From Polytrichum commune (Eukaryota > Streptophyta > Polytrichopsida > Polytrichales > Polytrichaceae): a stretch of DNA of 64,000 nt. A program made the position numbers and the translations under genes. The notes beneath the pieces were generated by a model that did no database searches, was not told the DNA's origin, and saw only the letters and a list, made by a program, of their open reading frames with translations. The stretch covers positions 8,556,001 to 8,620,000 of the forward strand of contig OX485804.1 of NCBI GenBank assembly GCA_950295325.1, written 5' to 3'. Positions within the stretch are counted from its first letter, which is position 1, and the number at the start of each line of letters is the position of its first letter. Shown here piece after piece: positions 57,683-64,000 of this stretch.

Positions 57683-58186
57683 GGGCTAGTTTACATCATG
57701 GACCATGAAGTCGGACCATGGAAGATGGCCTTTTCCCATGGCCTGACCATGTGGTCCAACTTCCATGGTTTAAAAATCAGATTACAAAGCCTTTGGGTCC
57801 CTCACTAGGTGTAAACCGAATGTGGACCAAGAGGAACAAAAAAAAAATCAAGTTTGACTATTCTCTTGTCTTGTATTTTCTTCATCTTCTCTTCCCCAAA
57901 AAACATTTCATCAAAAAATGTATTATAACAACAATTCTCTACCATGGGTCCTTGCCTTTTTTTCACTAGAGCACCTCGTTTGCCTCTCCCGCTGCAAAAC
58001 CCGTTGGACCATGTCAGTGGATAATGTAGGCCTTCAAATTTGTCTTTTGGGGACCTCAAAATTCATGGTCACTCTAACATTTTTTCCTTAGTGTAAACCA
58101 AAGTGGTCCCATGACGAGTTCAACATCCAATCACGTGTTTTATAGGGCCTTGGGACGACTTCATGGTCCATGGTGTAAACAACCCC
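57683..58186. mobile_element. MITE with GGG..GTTTACA..ATGGACCATGAAGTCG ends (family F)
   Basis: The left end GGGCTAGTTTACATCATGGA and inverted right end GGGGTTGTTTACACCATGGA both continue CCATGAAGTCG, a TIR of about 31 bp. Flanks are TTT and TTA, again TNA-like. The interior alternates CATGGTCC words; no transposase. End shape (GGG, then GTTTACA) is related to the Harbinger families here, but the sequence after it differs. Confidence 0.75.
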
Positions 58187-58620
58187 TTAGGTATGGTTAT
58201 TGGACGTGCACGTTTGTCAATTTCTTAACTAGATGCACGGAAAGAGATACACCGCTTATGAGGTCCTCCTTATTGTATTCGGCATTGAGTGTAGAGTAGT
58301 TTTAAATGTAGTCCAACCTCTTTTCAACATGTGTCTTTTTTGATGTTTCTCTATCGATCCTCATCAAATCATGTACCAGCCAAATACAGGGGTCCAATTA
58401 AGAAACCAAGTCACTTAAGACACATCTACCTTATGTAGTTATGGTTATTGGGAGGTGCATGTTTGTTCATTCCCCGATTGAGTACGCATGTATGTCCAAT
58501 TGTGTTCATTATTGAATGTGGAGTAGTTACTAAATCTCAAAGACATAATTCAATCTCTTTTAAACACGTGCCTTCACGATGTTTCTCCTTTGATCATCAC
58601 CGAACCACAATAGGTTGGCT
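58187..58620. repeat. dispersed repeat R1, copy c (right part) and copy d
   Basis: Copy c resumes at TTAGGTATGGTTATTGGACG and runs to about 58410. Copy d restarts at 58436 with TTATGTAGTTATGGTTATTGGGAG and runs to about 58610 (ATTATTGAATGTGGAGTAG; CTCTTTTAAACACGTGCC). The two lie head to tail, about 240 bp apart. Confidence 0.6.
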
Positions 58621-59573
58621 TTAGCATAAACGAAGGTGACCATCTTAAAATATAAAATTTATTTTGATAAATTATATTCTAGAAGAATCTTTTTTTGAAA
58701 AAATATTTATTTAAACACCCTTTTTAAAAACTTGCTAATTGTCATTGAAAATACTACAACCTAGTCTAAGTCCGGGGTAAAAACATGTTTATAATAAGCA
58801 TGGTTTCATCGCCAAAATAAGCTTATGGCTTATAATAAGCTCATAACATACATAAAAAACCTCCATTCCCTTTGTCATTTATTGTCCAACATATTATGGA
58901 ATAAGCTAAATTTTGTACAAAGGGCATTCATGCAACATGTAATGCCCCCACCAAACATATATCCCAAATTCTTGGTAGGATGCCCTTGTCCATGTGAAAA
59001 ACCACATAATTTCTTTATGCATGGGAATGCCACGAGGGGAATGCATTCCAAGCTTTTTGGGCAACACCCTCAAATCCTAGAATGCACTCCCCTTAGGGCA
59101 TCCCCCTTAGGGGATTCTTCTTATACATGAAAGTAGTATAATAAGAGCACTATAAAATTTAGAATTAGAAATTCATAAGACATAATAAGGCATGTTCTTA
59201 TTTAATAAGTTTTTGAAAAATATTATTATATCCTAAGAACTAAGCATTAGAATCTCTTTTTTTTGCTAATTTATTGTTCGTGGGAAATACATAGGTCATG
59301 ATCAAGTATGTCAAATAGGATGCCATTGAATTCATCTTATTGCGTTTCTTTGCAACAACTTCAAATTCATTGAGAGATGTATTTTTGAAAGAGAACTAAG
59401 CATAATTGCTCGTATTATATGCATGTTGCGCCTTGAAGGTCTATGTCTGCATTACACTATGCCCCATGGCAAAGTATTTTAGAATGTGATGTGGATTTCT
59501 CTTGATCATGGTCTTTGGATTGCCAACCACGACCACAAGAAACCCTTTCTCATATTTTCTCACTCTTGAACAT
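58621..59573. other. no gene recognised
   Basis: AT-rich, with a direct word repeat 'ctcaaatcctagaatgcactccccttagggcatcccccttagggga' near 59070-59115. The frame 58825-59130 has no known content. Confidence 0.4.
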
Positions 59574-60500
59574 GTGTGTAAAACAACCCTTAGAGGCTTG
59601 AATCTAGAGAGATGACAACAAGGAAGGAAGGACTCGTCTTGTGTTTACATTGGTGGCCCATGACCATGACCATTAGTTTCTAAATTATCTGGTTGGTTGA
59701 GAAACTATTGGCGGTACCACTTTGTGGTACAAAAGGCCACCAAGAATAGGAGTGACCTTGTAAAAAATCGACATTGATAAATTACCATGGAGTCATATTG
59801 TCTAGATATCCATAAATGATTAATGATTGGTGATCACCCAAACTTTACTTTGGAAGAACCTAAATAGGTTGTCTCAACTGGAAATAAATTATCACTATAA
59901 AATTATATTTTAATAATATCTATATGGTAAAATATTTTTAAAAAAGTATTCATTCTATTTTGGGAAATTTTAATTTCCCCCCTCACAACTCTTAATCACC
60001 GTGTGTAAAACGACCCTTAAAAGCTTGGACGCACAAAAATGATGGCAAGGAAGGAAAGACTCTTATCATGTTCACATCGGTGACCAATGACCACGACCAA
60101 TACTGTATCATAAATTCTTTCATTGGTAGAGAATCATATGGTTGGACCACAACCGCGTTTTTCAAAAGGCCACCAAAAATAAGAGTCACCATGCCAAAAA
60201 AGTTGATGAGCTAATCGCGATTGACACGAAACTCGCATGGAGAATCCTACTAGTTACATGTCCATGAACACACTATGTTTGGTGGCCACTTGAAGATTGC
60301 CCCCCCCAAAAAACCCAAAATACTTAAGCAGTCTCAACAAAACACGAACTTGAGACAAGCATATTAAACTAAATCCTATTTTCACAAAACATATAGTCTC
60401 AGTTTGAATTACACAATTTTTACATAAAATTCAATTCTATTTTAATAATGTCTTTTTTCTTTTTCTTCTTCTTCTTCTCACAACCCTTGGTCACCTGTGT
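59574..60500. repeat. two head-to-tail copies of a ~427-bp unit with GTGTGTAAAACRACCC borders
   Basis: GTGTGTAAAACAACCCTTA (59574) and GTGTGTAAAACGACCCTTA (60001) start similar units (GATGACAACAAGGAAGGAAG / GATGGCAAGGAAGGAAAGAC; CAAAAGGCCACCAA in both). A third related border, CTGTGTAAAGAGCCCT, closes the second at about 60495. The border looks like an inverted Harbinger-type end (GGG..TTTTACACAC). Confidence 0.7.
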
Positions 60501-62125
60501 AAAGAGCCCTCCTCAAGGGGAGATGGGGATTTCTGCCTTGATAAAACAAGGGGTTTCAGGTGGCGTCCAACTTCCGTTGGCAAAAACATTTCTAGCAGCC
60601 CTCTCTTAGACCTCACACAAGAAAATGCACGCCCTTCACTTTCACCCTCTCACCGCGGAGTCGGGAACTGGTGAAGCCAATGAAAGTGGCGAAACGTAAG
60701 AACCAAAATTTGCTCTTCGCCACCACCACCACCATATCATATGTTCTTCGCCTGCCCGGATCAAACTGCCCTTTTCCGAGAACGCCCTCTCTCCGTGCAT
60801 CGATTGGTTCACTGTTGAATTTGTAGAGCCAGCTGTTGAGCGGGCAGGTAGTGAGAGAAAAACCGCAGTAGCTGAGCTGAGCAGCGCTGCGCCTTCATGT
60901 GCGTCGTCGCCTTCGCAACGCCGTCCAGATCAGCAGCCTAGCTTAGCGAAGTGCCGCGCGCTCTCTTCTGTCGCTGGCTCCGTTTCTGGGTCTATTTACC
61001 ATGCAATGCTGTTGCAATGGAATGACACGCACCATCGGGGAGATGATTGCGATGAGAGCCAAGCAAGTTGGGTAAAGGGTGCGTAAGCCAGCTGCTTGGA
61101 TCCCCCCCCGGCCCCCCCCCTCCACTGCACTCCACTCCACTCCAATTCTCATCTGCTGCGCCTGCTCGCTACTGCCAGCTTTTAACTTACATGCAGCGAG
61201 GTGAGGGGAGCTCTGGATCAATTTGTCACACTCGCCACGTCGCTTGCTAGCTGTGCTCTCAGAAGCACCTTCACATCACATTCTTGTTGGAACTAGGTTT
61301 CACCAGCGGATTCTCAACCAGCAGCATTATCCCCGCCCCTTAGTATCTGCTGTATGTAAGTCTGTGTGTGTGTGTGTTGTGGACAAGGGTTTTGGAGGTT
61401 TTGGGTTCTGAGGGATGAGCTGGATCTGCTTGCAAGCAGGCATGTTTCGTGGCCAACAATCAATCTTTTGGTTGCTAAGAAGTTTCTGTCAGTAGAGTCG
61501 GAGGGATTGAAGAAGAAGTAGGAGGAAGAAGAAGCATCAGAAGAATGATGCACTGTAGTGCAATGTGGCTCCAGCTTCTGCAGCAGCCGAGTTGGTGATC
61601 TGTAGCTCGACTCTGCGTGGGCGACTCCGGCGCGAGCTTGTTTTGGTATTGGTCGGAAGACTTACAGGGGTTAAGTGAAGTGTAGCTTGGTTGGGGAGTG
61701 TTGGTGTGTGCACGTCGGCACTGCACGGCCTGCAGGAGTCACGCTCATCACAGCTCATGCTCCAGCTGCGACGCTGCTGACTCAGATTTTTGGAGAGGGC
61801 GGAAGGACATCCGTGGCAATGGCTTGTCACCGTTTAAGGCAGTCCTGATCCAGCTAGCTAGCTAGGTTGGGACACCACCGGCCGCCTTTAGTTGGATAGC
61901 TCGATCGCAGGTTGTGTCGATCCCAGGGTGACGACAGTTGGTTCTGGATCGCTTCTTAATGCTTGGAATGAATCGATGATGTGTGAGCTCACAAAGAGGC
62001 GCAGCACTCCATTGATACTATTAGAAGAAATTACTACATACTTTCGGATGTCGATGGGTTCTTGGAACTAATCAGGAGCAATTTGTTCTGAGGCAGGGGT
62101 AGGGCATTCGGTCGGAGGAGGAGCT
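60501..62125 (+). promoter_or_regulatory. probable promoter and 5' UTR of the aspartic protease gene
   Basis: GC content rises and CG dinucleotides become common from about 60640. C-rich runs occur at 61101-61120. An in-frame TAA at 62069-62071 and no ATG between it and 62126 fix the protein start. Transcription start, TATA box and any leader intron cannot be chosen with confidence. Short frames here have no known content. Confidence 0.4.
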
Positions 62126-64000
62126 ATGGAATCAGCTGCGGCGAAGCAAGGAAAGGTGTCCGGGAAGACAGTTATCTCTGCTGTGAGATGGACAGTGGCG
62201 CTGAGTCTACTTGTGTACGCAAGCCTCACGGCTATGGAGGAGTACCGCATCTCCACAACCTCCGCGGGTCATGCTCCTGACGTCGTTGGATGGAAACCTC
62301 CAGGAGCAGCTGCATCAAGTTTCCTTCAAGCTGCGGCTCGACGTGTGAATTGGAGAGCGAACTCCAAGAGTGATGATAAAAACCTTCTTCAGCAACCTGT
62401 GCAGCAGGGAGCAATGAAAACTTCGAGGAGGAGCAGAAGCAGGAGTCTTGCTGCAACGAACGTCGAGAAGTTGTCCGGGTTTAAGGTGCACATGGTGCAC
62501 CGAAACTCACCAATCTCACCTTACCGAAGAGAGTATAACAGCCGATTGGAAGCACTAAAAGAAGACCTCGCAATCGATGAGATGCGTCAACACGCATTTC
62601 GAAGACAAAGGTATATGCGGTCAGAAGCATCATCATCATCACCATCAGCAGCACGAACAACAAGTCCGAGCTCGAAATCAAGCTCTGGATCCTCCCCCGT
62701 GAGCTCACCTACACTCACAGCAGTGATTGAAGGGCCTGGGGCTTCACCACAACACGAGTACAACTTTGAGTCACCACTTGTCTCGGGTGCAACCTTAGGG
62801 TCAGGACAGTACTTCGTGGAGTTTTACCTTGGAACACCTCCTCAGAAATTTGCACTCATCGTAGACTCTGGCTCAGACTTGATCTGGGTGCAGTGCACAC
62901 CATGCAAGCAATGCTTCGACCAACAAGGCCCTCTATACGACCCTGGAAACTCCACAACCTTTCGTCCTGTCCCATGTCTGTCGTCAGAGTGTCTCCTTAT
63001 CCCCGCAGTGCAAGGTTTTCCATGTGACTTTCGGTACCCTGGAGCTTGTGCATACGAGTATCAATATGCGGACACATCATACACACGTGGAGTGTTTGCT
63101 TACGAAACTGCAACTCTTGGTGCTACAAGTGCAACTGGGGATGTCCGCATTGACAGAGTTGCGTTTGGATGTGGGAATGAGAATAGCGGAGCAAGCTTTG
63201 CTGCTGCCGGGGGGATCATTGGCCTTGGCCAAGGGCCTCTTTCCTTCACCTCGCAGATTGGATATGCTTATGGAAACAAATTCTCCTATTGTCTTGTGAA
63301 CTACCTTGACCCTACGTCTGTTAGGTCGTCTTTGGTGTTTGGGGATATTGAGAGCAGTTTGCTTGCTTCCACGAAACGGGAGCTTATGTATACGCCGATC
63401 GTTGCGAATCCCAGGAGCCCGACGTTGTATTATGTCCAGATTTACCAGGTTACAGGTAAGTTCAGAACATCGTCATTATCAGAATTCAAAAGCCAACCAG
63501 GTTGAGAGAATAGGTTAGGTCATTCATGTATGTCACAGCTTCAAATGCATAGGATCTTAAGCATGTTTGAGGGTATTCGAATTACCTAAGAATTATTCCA
63601 CTCGCATTGGAAGTGACTAAGTAGGCTACTTAAGAATGTTATTGTAGATGATACTGCATGACGAGTGTGGGAAAGAGATTTTAATCGCCAGTTGATCATC
63701 CCATCGATTATTGCAGTCGATGGGGCCGACTTGCAGATTCCCGCGTCAGCCTGGACCGTTGACGACGCTGGCGATGGCGGCTCGGTGTTCGATTCCGGCA
63801 CCACGATAACTTACTTCGTGCCTGCGGCTTTTCCCGCGATTTTTTATGCGTTCGATCAGGCGATCAAATACCCGCGGGTGAACTCGGTGCAGAACCTTGA
63901 CCTGTGTTTTAACATCTCTGGGATTAATGAGCCCAAGTACCCATCGTTCGGAATCAAGCTTGCGGGTGGCACGTACTTCCAGCCACCGAGCGACAATTAC
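62126..64000 (+). CDS. nepenthesin-like aspartic protease (peptidase A1 family), 3' part beyond the window
   Basis: Exon 1 62126..63455 joins exon 2 from 63717 across a GTAAGT-GCAG intron; 538 residues are visible. An acid-type endopeptidase of the secretory pathway or cell wall is expected. Residues about 15-34 (VISAVRWTVALSLLVYASLT) are a signal peptide or signal anchor. A long Ser/Arg-rich region and the family prodomain (FKVHMVHRNSPISPYRREYN) follow, then a Ser-rich linker. The catalytic domain begins at GQYFVEFYLGTPPQKF. The first active Asp is D247 (VDSGSD), the second D469 (FDSGTT). Between them lies the plant-type cysteine-rich insert (CTPCKQCFDQQGPLYDPGNS ... CAYEYQYAD). A CDR1-like relation is suggested by the 'HRNSPISP' motif. 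The start is set by an in-frame upstream TAA. No damage is seen. Confidence 0.93.

Overview
The window looks like nuclear DNA of a land plant. It is AT-rich and gene-poor, with GT-AG introns of a few hundred bases, a plant-type TRM5 tRNA methyltransferase gene and a nepenthesin-like aspartic protease with the plant-type cysteine-rich insert. The space between genes is dominated by DNA transposons. I cannot name the species; a non-seed plant (bryophyte, lycophyte or fern) is a guess.

Three host genes are supported. (1) At the left edge, minus strand, 1-1878, is the 5' part of a spliced gene I do not recognise (four exons, all joins in phase 0). (2) At 17868-22522, minus strand, is a complete ten-exon TRM5 gene (tRNA guanine-37 N1-methyltransferase). 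Every intron is GT-AG and the frame closes to 511 residues. (3) At 62126-64000+, plus strand, are the first two exons of a secreted or membrane-anchored A1 aspartic protease; the last part lies beyond the window.

The rest is a layered set of mobile elements that can be delimited by terminal inverted repeats (TIRs) and target-site duplications (TSDs). They are: a deleted Tigger/pogo element (4263-5958); a hAT element with a perfect 8-bp TSD (11903-13484); a full-length but decayed PIF/Harbinger element with both genes, transposase and Myb-like protein, in convergent orientation (27084-30561); and at least eight 0.5-0.8 kb non-autonomous elements sharing the Harbinger end GGGCC(A/G)CTT(T/C)ACAC and 3-bp TNA target sites. 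Two more MITE types, a foldback element, a probable SINE and a degraded gag-like region (32554-36961) are also present. Several insertions are nested in other repeats whose uninterrupted copies lie elsewhere in the window, so empty sites can be read directly.

The candidate for an interesting system is this Harbinger family. The window holds a recent-looking but inactivated master copy (catalytic Glu to Lys plus two single-base frameshifts), its partner Myb gene, internal repeats of the terminal motif, and a set of short derivatives. One derivative sub-family keeps a shared 62-70 codon open frame. Large stretches without recognisable content are listed as such.
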